Source: Paraspadella gotoi
Lineage: Eukaryota; Chaetognatha
NCBI GenBank assembly: GCA_051294375.1
Contig: CM119268.1
Span: forward strand, 10,686,148 to 10,750,147
Direction: 5' to 3'
Length of the DNA stretch: 64,000 nucleotides
In this document: positions 1 through 13,179 of the stretch, piece after piece
How positions within the stretch are numbered: the stretch's first letter is position 1
Layout of the letters: every line of letters begins with the position of its first letter
Made by a program: the position numbers and the translations under genes
Notes under the pieces: generated by a model
Told to the model about the DNA's origin: nothing
What the model saw: the letters and a program-made list of their open reading frames with translations, nothing else
Database searches by the model: none

Positions 1-322
1 TTCTGTCCTCTTTTTTTCTTTAACTTTCTTTCTATCTTTATTTTAGCTTTCTTTCTTTATTTCTCTCCTTTTCTCTCTTTCTCAACGCGCCATGAATATG
101 AATGACCGCCCCCAAAGTGGCCTCCCGTGTATCCGCCCGTTCACGCGGAGCGAAAATCTCCGCGCGTTTCTTTCGTCGTCGTTTAACGCGTTTTATCTCC
201 TTTCCCACTGCGATTCTCTCTCCTACGTATTAGTAGATTGTCTCTTCCTCTCCATCCCTTATTTTTCATTTTCACTTCTATTCCAATAATAATTTAATTT
301 ACACTTTTTCTTCCTTCCTCAG

Positions 323-674
323 GCCTCAAAGGAACGCTGCCCCCTACCCCCGGGGCGTTTCCCCATCACCTGCCTCCGACCAGATTCGATCCCGGGACCC
401 TCATGGCTCAAACGCCAGACGTCTGCTTCGATTCCATGCAGTCGCCCCAGTATCAAGAGATCGACTCTCCGAGCCTCAAGATCGCCGGTAAGGAACGGTT
501 TTTCCCACGTGACGGGTTGAAACTAGACCGAATGACGTCGCCAGGACTTTGGCGCGTCCTCGTTTTGTAAACAAACTCCGCTGTAATTTTTATTTCGTCA
601 TAGAAGGAAAATGGATTTTTTTTTCTGCTTTTCTCGTTAACGACGCAATAAAATCCTCGTTTGGCGTCGATTCA

Positions 675-713
<39 letters not shown>

Positions 714-3700
714 ATTCTAATCCTAATGTTTTTCTCTGTCCAGCAATCTCGCATTGTATGACGGCAAACCAGCGGAAACACAGATTTTTTTATTCGTTTA
801 AATGCTTTTCTCAATGTCCTCCCCAGGCTCCCCACTGTTGGCTTCTGTTATTTCTTCTTTTATTTCTCGCATTTCCTCCTTTTCCCTTTTCATTTCCCCC
901 TTGTCTTTCTGTCTTTCTCTTTACCCGCTCCTATTCTCTCTCCTCCTCCTCGGTTTATCTTTTGCTTTTTAACCCCAATTTCCTTTTTCAATCCTTCCTC
1001 GTTTCAAACTCCTTTTCGTTCCTCTGTTGTCACGTTATTTTCTTTTCTTCTCTATCCAGCCCTTCGCGCCCACGCCGGCGAGTCCATCCCTCCCTACGCG
1101 ACGACGACCCTCGTCATGAAAGACGTCTACTCGTCTCCCTTTAACGCGTTGCCGGCGTCTTCTTCGGCATCGGGCGCCGCCCTTTCGCCGCCGGGACACC
1201 ACGGCGCCACCATGATGCCGGGCGGCGGAGTTTCGTCAGGCAATCCTCTGGCTGGGTGTCGGACTTCCTACGACGCCCCGTGGGACAATCCGCTTAATCA
1301 CTGCTGTCCCGAGGCAGCTGCCGCAGCGGCTGCGGCCGGTGGCGGAGTGCCGGGAGGGGCGGCTACGATGCATCCTGGCGGCGGACTCATTCAACTGTGC
1401 GGCGGACCGCCGGGAATGAGGTGAGTCTATTCATTAAAGGACTGCCTTGAGTAAGGTGAGTCAATTGGATGACCCTTGAGAATGAGACAGCCGAAGTCCG
1501 GACGCTGGATACAAAACTATGCGTTATGACTGGAACGGAGGTGAGAGAGACTGACCGATCGTAAAAAAATCCGCTCTAGGCCGCCGATGGGCGCCACCAT
1601 GGGCCACCTCTCCTCTTCGGCGGCGGATTGCGCTCCAATGAGCCACTTGGGCGGCGGCCCCGTGGCCACGAGCCTGGGCATCCCCATGAGCGGCCTGGCT
1701 GCGCCCCTCGGTTGCGTCTACGACGGGCGGGCGGCGACTCTTGGGAGGCCCAAGCATCATGGCGACGGAGGTCCCGGCGAGATCGGCACATATCAGCGGA
1801 AAAAGAAACACAGGTAGGGAAGTGGACGGATAAATGTGCTTTTCTCTCAGACTATTCTTTCTGACAATGACGTTGAGAATGAAGAAAATTAGATTGGAGG
1901 ACGAATTTTGACATTACTTTGACAGATCCTTTTTCCTTTTCAATTTTTCGCTTCTCTTCTCTTCCTTTTCTTATTCTTTTTCTTTTTCTTTTTATCTCAT
2001 TCCTCGTTCCTCCTTTCTCAGGTCTTCTGCAAGCTCAGGTGGAAAACACGGTCATTCCCATCACCTTCCGGCGGGCCTCGGCGGCGGTGGCGCAGGCGGA
2101 TTAAACCTCGCCGACGTGATTCCGCCGCCACCGAAGCATCCGCCCCCGGGCGGCGAGTATTCCCCGCCGGATTCGCCGCTTTCGTCAGCTAGAACGAGGT
2201 CTCCTCAGGTGAGACGAGTATGGTGTTTTTGCTTGTTTGTCATTCGACGTTTTGCGTTTTGTAGTTAATTGTTGATTTATGGACGTACATTCATCAAAAA
2301 CGTTTTTCCGTCATGGCGTCGGAGCGAAGTTTCACGCGACTTTTAAGCCGCACCGCCTTCATCACAAATCCTCAAACTTTGCTCGTAGCTTTTCAAAAGA
2401 TTTTAGGCGGAACGCAAAAATTTTCCACTCAGCAGTTTCTCTCCTCATGGTCGGATCCCATATTTGTCAACTTTGAAAGGGCGAAGTGTTTTTATCGCCA
2501 ATTGTTCCCGTCGAAACGACGCTTCGAAACCTGTGGCTGTGCTTTTTTTTTCTTATTGTTATTCGTTTAATTTTAAATCTCGAATTGATAGAAACTCTCA
2601 ACCCTTCCTGTCCCTCGTCCACTTCCAGTGCAACTGCGTGGCTCCTGGTCGATTGATCAGCTCCAAGAGTCACCACAGCAAAGATTCCTTCAACCTGGAC
2701 CCCACCCACCACGGTCATCTCGACCACGCCCACGCGGCGCTCGAAAGTCCTCACGACCACGCCCACCTTCCCCACCTGATCGGCGGCGGAGGCGTCTACG
2801 GGACCCCCAAGTCACCCCGGTGTTCGGGGGGTGGTAGCACCGGTGGAGGGCATTATACCTACATAAGCGAGTTCGGCGGCGACGCCGTCTCGCGCGCCGG
2901 AGGCATGATGCCCTTAGGTAGGAATTGAAGAGTGGGGATTGTCGATCCCCGTGTTGGCCAACGACCACCGTTATAAATTCACCTTATATATTCAGGCGGC
3001 GCTCCCGGAGCGATGATGTCCATGGGCGGACCCGCGGGCGTTTACGGCGCCGGTAACTACTACCATCCCGCGACTTCGTGCGGCGGCGGCGCCCCCGGCG
3101 CCTACATTCCTCTCAACTCGTCCAGCAATGGAACGGTGGCCACCGCCAGCACGGAACTTTCGTCTCAGGCTCGTGGATGCTTTGCTATTATTGATTTTAT
3201 TCTAAATTTATCATTGGTAATTCCCGTTATCTAAAATTCATATTAAATATTTTTTTAGGACGGCGAGGAAGGTGCTCCGTCGCCCTTCCATCAATGCGGC
3301 GTCACCGGAACCGGAAATCCGGCGTCGTCCACGAACTCTCCGCATCCGGCGTCGTCCGGCGGTGCTTTCGATTCCGGCATCGACGGTAGCGGCGGCATCA
3401 ACGGCATCAACGGAATGCAGGTAAAAAAATATTTGTTAATAACTAGCCACGGTTTTACTTTCAATGATTATATAAAATATGTCGATAATCAATTTGATCC
3501 TTCAATGACAATGAGATGAAAACAAAACTAAATAATTCCGGAGATGACATGATATTTTATTTTCTCCAGATTTATTTTTTATTTTGTTTTCCTCTTATTC
3601 CTCTATTGCTTATAAACAACTACATCAAAACATTATGCCAAAATCTGAATCTGAGACAAACAATTATATCTGCCCTTTTCTCCCCCCCTAACTCTCTCTC

Positions 3701-3719
3701 CATTTCTCCCTGCTCAACA

Positions 3720-3779
<60 letters not shown>

Positions 3780-4752
3780 TCTCTCTTCCCTTTAATCTCA
3801 GCATCTTCTCGACGCAACCATGGACCGAGAGATTCAGTCTTCCCTCCCTTCCCTCGCCTCCGACCTTTCGGCCACCACCTCCTCACTCCGTCGCGGAGAG
3901 TCGCTGCAGCAGCATCTGCAACAACAGCATCAGCAGCTGTACGGCGGCGGCGGAGATTACCATAATCCCATTATGCCGCAACAATTTCATCACCACCATC
4001 CGCTCATGCAGCAGCAACAACAGCCGCAGCAACATCCCATGATGTATCAACATCATCCTCCCCCTCCCGGTGTACATAATGCTGCCCCTCAGCTGCTGCA
4101 CGGCTTCAACTCGCCGCAGCTCCAACACCACCCCCACCACCATCATCATCCTCATCATCATCATCATCCCCAGGCTTCCTCGCCGCTCGGCGTTCTCCCG
4201 CCGTCGCAGCACTATCTCCCTGGCGGTGTACTGACCCCGCAGCAAATGCAACAGCAGCAGCATCGGCAAATGACTCAGCCGCCGCAGCAACAGCAACGGC
4301 GCAACAACAACGCCTCCGATTCCTCCTCTCGCCCCGGATCGTCGTGCTCTTCCGGGTCTGCTTCGGCTTCGGACGAGGATCCTCGGCGTCATCTCGGCGG
4401 CGGGACGCATTCTTCGGCGCCGCCGCCGCCCACTTCCGGTCCGCCTTCGTCCGGTGTCAACGGCGCCGGATCAAGCGACGACAGTGGCGCTGAATTGCGC
4501 GACGCCGTCGAGCGCGCCGCTCAACTGGCGAGCGCCGTTTCCTCGGCCGCCTCTCCGACTACCTGTCACCGTCCCCTCAATCTCAACGGAGTCGTGAACG
4601 GCGTATCGTCGCCGACGCCCGTGACGGCCTATGGCGGAGTCGTCGTGGGTCCCTTGTCTAGTCCTCCACCCCCGCCCGTGACGTCGGCGCCTGATTCCCC
4701 CGCCTCTCCCATCAAATCGCCAGGTGGGGGAGAAAGAGGAGAGGAACGGTGA
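323..4752 (+). CDS. robo: Roundabout (Robo) axon-guidance receptor, cytoplasmic tail (5' partial)
   Basis: Robo proteins are transmembrane Slit receptors whose cytoplasmic CC motifs recruit Ena, Abl, Dock and srGAP proteins. Eight exons are seen: 323-487, 1060-1420, 1580-1813, 2022-2208, 2629-2917, 2996-3168, 3259-3420 and 3802-4752. All phases match, giving 839 residues; the Ig, FN3 and membrane parts lie off the left edge. Exon 2 carries IPPYATTTLV (CC1-like). Exon 4 carries LNLADVIPPPPKHPPP, very close to the vertebrate ROBO CC2 pattern (ADLLPPPPAHPPP). Exon 8 carries a Ser-rich SASASDED stretch, an Ala-rich helix and PPPPPVTSAPDSPASPIKSP (CC3-like, compare vertebrate VPPPAIKSP). The rest is low complexity (Gly, Gln, His, Ala runs). 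The last exon either stops at 4750-4752 or splices at 4723 (CCAG then GTGGGG). The donor at 3169 appears to be GC. Identification rests on CC motifs only, not on an extracellular domain. Confidence 0.78.
677..713. repeat. (CCG)n microsatellite in a Robo intron
   Basis: About twelve CCG triplets sit in the intron between the exons ending at 487 and starting at 1060. The poly-Pro or poly-Gly readings of this stretch are not coding, because the flanks have no usable splice sites in frame. Confidence 0.85.
3721..3776. repeat. (CT)n tract 25 bases before a Robo acceptor
   Basis: A pure CT run on the sense strand ends about 25 bases before the acceptor at 3800-3801, so it acts as, or has expanded from, the polypyrimidine tract. 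Confidence 0.9.
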
Positions 4753-5032
4753 TGTTTTAATCCTGGGGATAAAGGGTGAATCAATATTAAAAGAAATATG
4801 TCCTGGGTTGCTTTTTACATTCCGGGAAAGCTTAAGTGTTAGTTAAGTTACGACAGCTTACCTAGAATGAGAACCCTTACCAGTCCTAAATGTATTAGGA
4901 GAGCTGCATTGAGGCATTTTGATCGCACGACATTCGCTTTATTAGTCTTTTTAGTTTTCATTGTTTTGTGTAACTTGGATTAATCCACCGCAAATTTATC
5001 ATCCTATGACGATCAGGGTATTGTTCTTAAAT

Positions 5033-5038
5033 AATAAA
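5033..5038 (+). terminator. Polyadenylation signal candidate, Robo gene
   Basis: AATAAA lies about 280 bases after the stop at 4752 in AT-rich sequence, a normal 3' UTR distance. It fits the gene ending in the exon at 3802-4752 rather than splicing onward from 4723. Confidence 0.4.
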
Positions 5039-5039
5039 A

Positions 5040-6280
5040 TATTTAGATTTCGATTATTAAAATTAACTTTCTGCCCTGATTGTTACATTCTTGTATAAAC
5101 CTGTAGTGTTGATATTTAGTTTTGTTGATGAATTGAAATAATTAGTTACCAGCATGATCAACTTTTAAAATTCCGACTTTTATCATATTTTATTTTTCTT
5201 TAAGAACCACTATTCCAGAAACTACATCCGCATGGTTTTTTTTATATTGCTTTCTTTTTTGAAGCTGTTATCGGTACATTATATGATTAACTTAATAACT
5301 AATCAACCTAATGTATGGTATCCTCTTTGTTCAATGTGTTCTTTTCGTTGTATCTTTTATATTTTTAGTTTTTTAAACATTTTACTTCCTTGCCTGAGCG
5401 GAATGCAGTCCGATTTGTTTTACGTGAAAAATAATATTAAATTTCGATCTTGGTTTTGTTTTCTTCGCACGTGTTACTTTATTTTGCCATAAAAACGAGC
5501 TGTTTGTTTTATTTCGTGATGAACTTCTTTTTTTAATCATTTGTTTAAAAAAAAAAATACACTTAAAAAACTGACTTGATTTGACCCCTTTTTTTATTAA
5601 TCCCTTTCAACCTAAACGTTTCCAATTATCTACCCTCTCGGTTGAAGGACCTAAGTCACATCGGCTATGGAGAACGAGAGACTCCAAAGCAAAGAAATCG
5701 TCCGTGAGAGACGATCGAGGGAACAGTCAGTCAACCAATCATTCACCGAACCAGCCAACCAATCAGTCCACCAATCGAGATGCTAAAAAAGAATACGGAT
5801 ATTTATAAATTTGCTCCATCAAGAAGTAAAGTTTGTTTTTATTAAATTTCTTCCATCTCTTTCCCTCCTTTTTCTCTCTTCCGCTGCTGGCATCGTGGAT
5901 TCCGTAAATTGGAAATTTCTCTTGCATTCTCTCTCCCGCGCCAGTTGTATTGGCTTCTGGTCTCAATTCGGCCGATCAGCGTCTTATAGCCTGAAAACGC
6001 ACACCAGAAGACTTTTTTTTTGTGCCGTCTTCGCTCTCTCCAGACTCCACGTCACTATACTTGACTTTTCCCTCTCGTGTCATTTTCCGCCTTTGAATTC
6101 CTTCGTACGAAACAAATTGGAAAAAAGAAAAAAAAATATTTGGATTAACACCAGCCTGCATCCACCCTTTCGTCAACGCTTTCCTCCTTCCATATTATTT
6201 CACCTCCCCCGCCCCGCCCCCCCCCGAAAAAATCTCACAAACGGCTCAAAACAACGTTGATATCGAACTTACTGAATTCC
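5040..6280. other. Intergenic AT-rich stretch, no gene seen
   Basis: Short ORFs only, none with splice signals, codon bias or a recognisable domain. A short degenerate repeat of AACCAATCA type lies at 5731-5775. Confidence 0.5.
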
Positions 6281-6600
6281 GTGATGCGACGTCAACGACG
6301 TGACCCTCGCACGACTCACGCACGTGACCTCGCCCGCGCAAAAACATCCGTTGCTAACTGTCCCTAGTCGGCGCCACCGACATCTGGTCCCCCCGCGGTG
6401 AGAGACGGCAGGTGCGGTCGTCCGAACTTGATTCGGACCTGGCATCTGTCATTTGCGGCGTGGCTTGGTTGACCCTTGGGCACTGACTCCTTGCCACGGC
6501 GTCTTTCTCATCATCCTGCGGCGCGACCCGCGAAGCGCCTCTTTCCGTTACCCATTGGGTGAGTTATTAAAACCACCACGGACCACGGAGTATATAGCGG
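6281..6600. promoter_or_regulatory. GC-rich, CpG-dense patch, possible promoter or enhancer
   Basis: This is a GC-rich island in AT-rich surroundings. It holds TGCGACGTCAACGACGTGAC (CRE-like ACGTCA and ACGTGA), a CACGTG E-box near 6321, a CCATTGG inverted CCAAT box near 6552 and a TATATA stretch near 6591. No coding exon could be tied to it on either strand, so the promoter reading is inference. Confidence 0.3.
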
Positions 6601-9600
6601 TATATCTAATAGTTTATACCTAAATGAATATAGTTATAAAATTCGGTTGAAGTTTAAAATGAAATTAAAAGTTCTAAAAAATTTTTAACAAAACATTTCG
6701 TTATTCGACAATACGACTAAAAAGTTAGAACTCGGGGCTTTTGTAGGCATGTCTTAAATTTTTACGAGTCATATCGAGATTCCAAAGAATGGCTTCTGTT
6801 GCGCAACAAAGAATTAACATCATTAGCCATAGAATGGTTGCGCGTCCAGAGATGCGATAACAGATGATGAAAAAAAACGCCGCTTCTCTCCTCCGTTTCC
6901 ATGACAATGAACGGAGGAACGTATAAAGGGATGGAAAAAGGAAGGGTGGATTGGACATGCAGACAATTCTGAGAGCGAGGGGAGGGAAATATATAGGAAG
7001 ATGCAAAGTTCTGGATTTAGCATGAAATGAGTACGAAACTATTAGTGAGAAGTGCTTTGTCATAATGTTGGTGAAAACCCTGCTTTTTCGATTCAAAATT
7101 CTGCCGAGATTTCAAAAAAATGGGTACATATATCGCGACAAGCTTTTGATGAGCCCATTCTATTGCAACGTGCGCTGCAATGGGATTGAGTTTCTTCATC
7201 TTCGCCGATTGTGAAGAATGAAGGAGAATGAAGCCACGCAGCTGCATCGAAGGTCGCCGCTGCTGTTGCTGATCCCGTATTCACTGCTGCCGCTGTGCCT
7301 CTGTTCCAATCCCTCTGTTTAGAACAGAGCGAGGGATGAGAATGGGAGAGGGAGTGAGAGATGGGATGCATCTGTAGTACCACCGGGTTTTTTGGAAATA
7401 ATTTTTCGAGGCCATCAATTCATAACCATTTAATGAGGAAAGATCTTTTTAAAATTTACTTATTTTGTTTATCATTGAAATTGGAACAACCAATATAAAT
7501 ATGGTAGATAATTAAAAATAACAGAGAAGCGAAAAAGAAACGTGCTGCTGTTTTTGTTCCACTATCGCTTATTCTCTATCTATTCAACAATTTAGATGGA
7601 ATATTGGGAGGTAAAAATTCAGTTATTCAATATTCTTTTTTTAAATTCTAAGTTATAAAAGATATTAATTCAAATAATTAGAAATGTATGTATATGAAAT
7701 TTGTAGATTTTAGTTCTACATCAAGTGATGTATTCCTCGAATCAAAATATATATGATAATCATTATGATCATTTCATTATTCGTAAATTATTTTTTGTTG
7801 CTCTTTTTTAAGTTATCAGGATGCGTTTCTTCGGCAAAGCCGTTGAGGGCTAAAATTTTCGTAAAACAAAAGATATCGTTTTATTCACGCAACTTGGTGC
7901 TTAGGACAGATCAAGTCAAGTATGGTCTGAACTACGTAAGGTAGACTCTCGAATTAAAAACTTTGTTTCACGAACGACTGCTTGGAGTAATCAACACCAA
8001 GTCACGGGTTTTAACCTTTTTGATGGATCTATCTTATCTTATGGCTGAACCTGAGGGGAGTAACATATCTTGTTTTACATATATTTTAGACCAACGGAAT
8101 ATATTTTTACAATTGCTCAATTTGAAATAATAATTTTTTTAAAATATAGGATAAAATTTTGCCAGACTAACTAATGTAGCAACGGGTCATGAGAAAATGT
8201 TTCCCTGTAATCAAAGCAGTATCTTCAACCCAGATACTTTGTTGTTACAATAATGTTTACAATAGTTTAAAGAATATCATAGAATAGGCGGATTTTTTCT
8301 ATCTCCTCTTCTATATCACAAAAATATACTGTTTATACATTCAAAAAATAATTGCTCTTATTTTTTTTCCCTTCTCAGACGGTGCGACATCTGGCGAATC
8401 AAAAATCAAGATATACAAAGACAAAAAACTTTTGGATAGATAATCTCATCCCTTTTTTTTGGTTACTGTTCTGTTTGTCTAGTTTTTTCTTTTTTTTTTC
8501 TATTCACATTTGGCTTCGTCAAAAGCTTTTCCAAAATTCTTGACACGAAATTAATTTTCGAAATTTTACGGTTGGAACCGTTTTGCACTTTGTACCAGAC
8601 ATAAAACATTCAGTTGGATCTTTAAAAATCGCTAATACCCCAACTACCATCATGTTCAGCTATCGTTCACCCCTACCATAACTTTGTTATCTTAATTTTT
8701 CTTGGCTTCAATTTTACTGTACCAAAATATATATATATATATATTTCAGTAGATAATAAATTTGTAAAGCTAGTTGAATTAATCTATTTGCGTAGCCTTC
8801 GTGCCGGATGATAAACATAGGTAAAAATATTTGGTAATTGGTTTCATTACCTTTTTCCAACACCATTTTTGGAAAACAAACGGACGAATGTCTGAGTCCT
8901 TGGCGTTGACCGAGATGATCCCTGACTCCTTTCTCTGTAATATTTAATTTAAAAAAAGGTGAAGTCGAATTTTCTCGACTAGCGGAAGCTCAATTTTCTG
9001 AAAGGGTTTTTTCTTACTCGTATTTTCTCCTCTTCTCGCACGCAATTTTTCCCCTTCGAACCTAGGGATTGTATTTTTTTTTTTTAACAAAAAAAAAAAG
9101 AAAGAAATCATCAAAATTTTACAAACAAAAACCTTACTCCAATTGCACGCCGCTATACTTAATTTCTGAAAAATGACCAGATTCAAATTTTTAGTTCTTG
9201 TTTTAATATTTTTTCACTAAATTATTATTCGGAAATGTTTCGAATAAGCGGACTTTTTATTATTATGACCTGTAGTTAATGCGTTAACTGTAAATATTTC
9301 GAACGGAAATCTCTTTTATTTATTGTTTAATTTAGATTAAATCTTTGGTTATTTCGTTTCGCTTTCAAATCTAAAAAGAGAATAGTTATACCTTTGTTAA
9401 CAAAGTATTATAAAACAGTTAAGAATTCCTAACAATGTCATTGTTTTGACTGATATTGAACTAATAGTGATACACCTGTCGTTATGTTGAGAAGGAAAGC
9501 AATTTAGGTCTCGCCACTATTTACAACTTATTTCGGCATTATTAATATACATATTCATTCCAGTCAAGTATCAACCAAATTTCTATTAACCTGTTTATAA

Positions 9601-10160
9601 GGTAGAGGGCGTTAAAATTAATTAAAGAATTAATTAATTAATTACAATCCCGCAGGTCTTCTCCTTTTTTTTAATAATGTTACGATTTTTTCGAAAATTC
9701 TTGTTGCGAAACCTAAAATATATTTCCACTTCGAATAGTGATTGGTGACGAGTATGAAACATTTCTGCACGGTACTTACTTCGATGATATTAAACGATTA
9801 ATCTTTGTCAGAAAATGCACTCTTAAACCTCAGTACGTAATTTGGATATCGAACGAATAAAGACAAAATCTCGAGCGAGTGATTCGATATGGACCTTGTT
9901 CATAACATTTTAAAATTATGTAAATTTCGTTGCTAATTATTTGTAAAAAAAAGTCTGTTTCTTCTTGTAAAGTTGATCCTAAAAAAATGATATAAGTATG
10001 AACTGTCTTTTTTTTTAAAGCTTACAAGCAATGCACAATTGCATAGTGCAAAGATTCCTAGCTCGAAGCAATAATCATAGAAAGCGTTGATTGTTAACGC
10101 TAAACCAGTTTTCAGACGAAGGGTCGAACCAAATAGGTTGGAACTGGAAGTAATTTTTTA
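6600..10160. other. AT-rich stretch without recognisable genes
   Basis: Both strands were read. ORFs are short and end in low-complexity Phe, Leu or Ser runs. Only small AT microsatellites such as (TA)n near 8730 and TTAATTAA runs near 9625-9645 stand out. Confidence 0.5.
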
Positions 10161-10184
10161 GTCGCCGGGCGCCAGATATGAAAA

Positions 10185-10400
10185 AAAAAGCCGTCGCTCG
10201 TTCTTGGCGCGTGACGTCTCGCCTTTTAATACAGGATAACGCGGAGCGCGAGTGCGCGTCGCAACGACGAATCTCCCCTCCCGTCGCGCGACGCGTACCC
10301 TTTCTCCCCGGCGTAGTCGCACGCTTCATCGCACGCGCGCTTCAACGTGTGTCAATAGCAAGACGATACGCGACGCGGTGGATTTATTGCGTCTCCGACT
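10185..10400. promoter_or_regulatory. CpG-rich patch, possible promoter
   Basis: The stretch is dense in CG dinucleotides (TCGCGCGACGCGT, GCACGCGCGC) with a TGACGTCT CRE-like site near 10212. It is followed by a long T/C-rich tract. A first exon of the gene ending at 16515 might lie near here, but no coding sequence supports that. Confidence 0.25.
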
Positions 10401-10539
10401 TTTTGCTCCAACTTTTATTCCCTTTTATTTTCCTCCTTTGAATTTCGGGGTCAACTCGAGCGAAAGTTTTCACTTCCACACATTTTTTGTCGAGGGCGGG
10501 TTGAAACGTGGGGGCGGGGGGGGGAGAGAGATTTCGAAA

Positions 10540-11060
10540 GAGTCTCAATTTTCCCGTTCTTTTTTTTATTTTTTTCCTATTTTTTTTTTCATTACTAATT
10601 TTCTTTTGTTGCTCCTTTGTTCTCTGTAAACTTTTTTTTTAAATTCTCCTTCCATAATAAAATCCACTTTGGTTTCATGTTGAAATCTCTGTCTACTTAC
10701 TTAAAAGCGCCGGTGGTAAATATCATTTATGTTTAAAAACTACTTTTTTTTTCTTTCAAAGTAATTCCTTTATTTTTCTTCTTTCCTTTCTCCTTTGTTC
10801 TTCACCAGTTTTTTTATTTCCGTTATCTTCCTTTCTTCCCCATTGCTTTCGATCATTTTTTTCATTTCTTCTCTGATCTTTTCCCCTTCATATTTCCTTT
10901 ATTTTCCACCATTTGCTCAATTTCTCTTTTCTTTTCCCCTTCATCTTCCTTCCTTTCTTCTCATCTTCCTTCCTCTATTATTTTCCACCATTTTCTTCAT
11001 TTCTCTTTTCTTTTCCCCTTCTTTTTCCCCATCTCCTTTTTCCTCTTTTTTTCCACCCAG
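10540..11060. repeat. Degenerate polypyrimidine (T/C) tract
   Basis: About 500 bases of nearly pure T and C in TTTCCTTCC-like blocks. Long ORFs here are Phe/Ser/Leu-rich and result from base composition. Confidence 0.7.
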
Positions 11061-11665
11061 GACTCTGGCCATATAACGGTCGCACGGCAGTTGTTTGCCT
11101 TTATTATCCACAGACTTTTCTTTTTTGGATTTTGAGCTCGAATCTCGAAATCCGTCGAGATCAATGAAAACCGAGGGGGGGGGAGATTGGGGGGGGAGTC
11201 GCGAGCGGGGAGGGCGATTGGGTGAGGCTCGCTGCCCGGAGGCGATGGAAGAGAGAGTCGGACGTCGGTAGAGATGGTCGAAGGCTCGGGAGAAGTTGGA
11301 GTTTTCGTCCAAAAGAAAAGGAATATGACAAATAAAGGTCAACTATCAAAAACTTTCGTTTGAAAAAAAAGAAGAAAAAAAGATGTAATCGTATTATCGG
11401 AATGAATTCTAAAGATAGGTACTTTAAAAATAGAAAATTAACTAAACAGACGTAGCTATTTTTGCTAATTAAAAATCCTCTTTAGGACCATTTGTTTTTC
11501 TCGTGGAAATTCCATAACACGCCATTTTCTCATTTCAGTCAAAAACCCAAAGTTTTTTTTCTTCCTTTCTCTTCTTTCTATCTCTCGATCCCTCTTCGTA
11601 CTTTCGACTCCATTTTTCTTCTTTTCCTATTTTAATTCCCCGTTTTTTTTTTCATTCATCTCAAC

Positions 11666-11666
<1 letters not shown>

Positions 11667-11733
<67 letters not shown>
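11667..11733. repeat. (CT)n microsatellite
   Basis: An uninterrupted CT dinucleotide run of about 66 bases in the intergenic stretch. Confidence 0.92.
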
Positions 11734-11736
<3 letters not shown>

Positions 11737-12184
11737 ATCAAAAGGAATTAAATTTTCTTCCCCCCGTTTCTGTCTCTCAATTCGATGATTTCATGACTCC
11801 GAGATTCGCCCATGTCTACTTTCCTAATTTTTATATTTTCCTACAATCCCTAGACTATGTCCCCTTTTCAGGAAAAAAGCTACGGATTTCAGGGGAAAAA
11901 ACGTCTTTCGACGAAGATTGATTGTTTAATGGTTTCCTCTGAAATCTCCAGTTTAAAAGAACCCGACAGAAAATCAATGAAACTCGGGGTCGGATTTCGG
12001 AAATGTTGAGCGATGTCTGTTTGTATTGTAGTTTGTAGATTTTAGTTTTATCTCTCGGGACGACGATGACGACGAAGGTAAAGACCCAAGGAACCGACCG
12101 TTTGAAAATTAAGAATTTTGTTAGTTTGTTTGGTTTTTTTTTTACTAAAAATAAATAAATCAAGGTGTTTTATAAATAAGAAAT

Positions 12185-12245
12185 TGGTACAACCAGTATA
12201 AAAATTATCCCTTCATTTAATAAATAAGCTATCTTTCCCCTGACT
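12185..12245. repeat. Short dispersed repeat, copy 1
   Basis: It begins GAAATTGGTACAACCAG and ends near AATAAGCTATCTTT. The same block of about 60 bases recurs at 17800-17865 with very few differences, and a worn version occurs near 28227-28255. It has no ORF and may be the end of a longer transposon. Confidence 0.7.
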
Positions 12246-12587
12246 TTGGACATATATTTTAGAGGAATCCAAGTTTTGAGACTGTATTTTCGGGGCCAGT
12301 TTTGAGTGGCTCCTAGAGTTTTCTGGGTGGACCCCTTTTTTTTTTAAAACTAGTTCCTCAAAGCTCCCCCCATTCCCTCTTTTTGGGCCCGAGAGAGGAA
12401 AGGTCTCGACGTCAGAGTTAAAAGAGATTTTGTTCTTTGAGATTTCGAGTTCAACGCAAAGAGACGCATTTGCCAAAAGAACAAGTTCGCCGATCCCATC
12501 TGATCAGTGGTCACTGTCGATTCCCCCGAGGCTGAACAAATGTTTCCTGACCTCGTCTACCCAGCCAAAAAAATATATAGTATGGCA

Positions 12588-12838
12588 ACAGCCGGGTTGC
12601 CTGTGATGCCCATTGGGATGGGGCATCTCACTGTTGGCTTTGGGGGCTTCCGACCCTCAGTGACGCCTCCAGTCACTGGCGCGGTTACCCTAGGACGGTC
12701 TCGCTTTGCCAACGCAGAGGGAAGTCGTGAGGACTGTGGATGGAACACTACGCTTGGGATGGTGTGTTCCCCCTCTGAGCCAATGGATTTGGCTGAAAGA
12801 TGGTGGACGCGAGGCGGTGTGAATATACCGCCACAATA
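12588..12838 (-). repeat. Dispersed repeat family R1, copy A
   Basis: A block of about 250 bases from GGCAACAGCCGGGTTGCC to a GGCGGTGTGAATATACC end. A near-identical copy lies at 22395-22650. Diverged copies in the opposite orientation lie at 15690-15925 and 30470-30607, sharing the CGCCAGTGAC core and the GGCATCACA...GTTGCC end. The open frame across it (Met-Ala-Thr-Ala-Gly start) is shared only because the two copies are recent; I regard it as a transposon-derived repeat, not a gene. Confidence 0.75.
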
Positions 12839-13179
12839 GCCAATTTTCGCTTTCATGCTCATCGGTTTTTTTTTTTTTTTTTTTTTTCAATCAAAACTAA
12901 TTCGTAATTCAAATCGATACGGAACCAGCGAGCGATTTCACGGGTTCTATTTTTAGCTACGCCGCGTTTTCGCGATTAAAAATGGCGAAATTCCCTCCGC
13001 GCGATTGGCACGTTTTCTCTGTCGTTTCTCTCTCTCCGTCAGGGTTTTGAGTTTGCGCTAATTCGTTTCGACGTGAGTGAAGCTTGGCCTGGAGTTTTTT
13101 TTTTTTTTTTCTTTTTGGGAACAGCTTCGAACTCTCACATGACATTTTCGTGTCACAGTACCTCCTAATTCCTTTTTTA

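Noticed and set aside
12507-12839. 110-codon ORF with a Met-Ala-Thr-Ala-Gly start, found again at 22394
   Set aside because: The frame lies inside repeat R1. Diverged copies B and D do not keep it open, and no splice sites join it to other exons.
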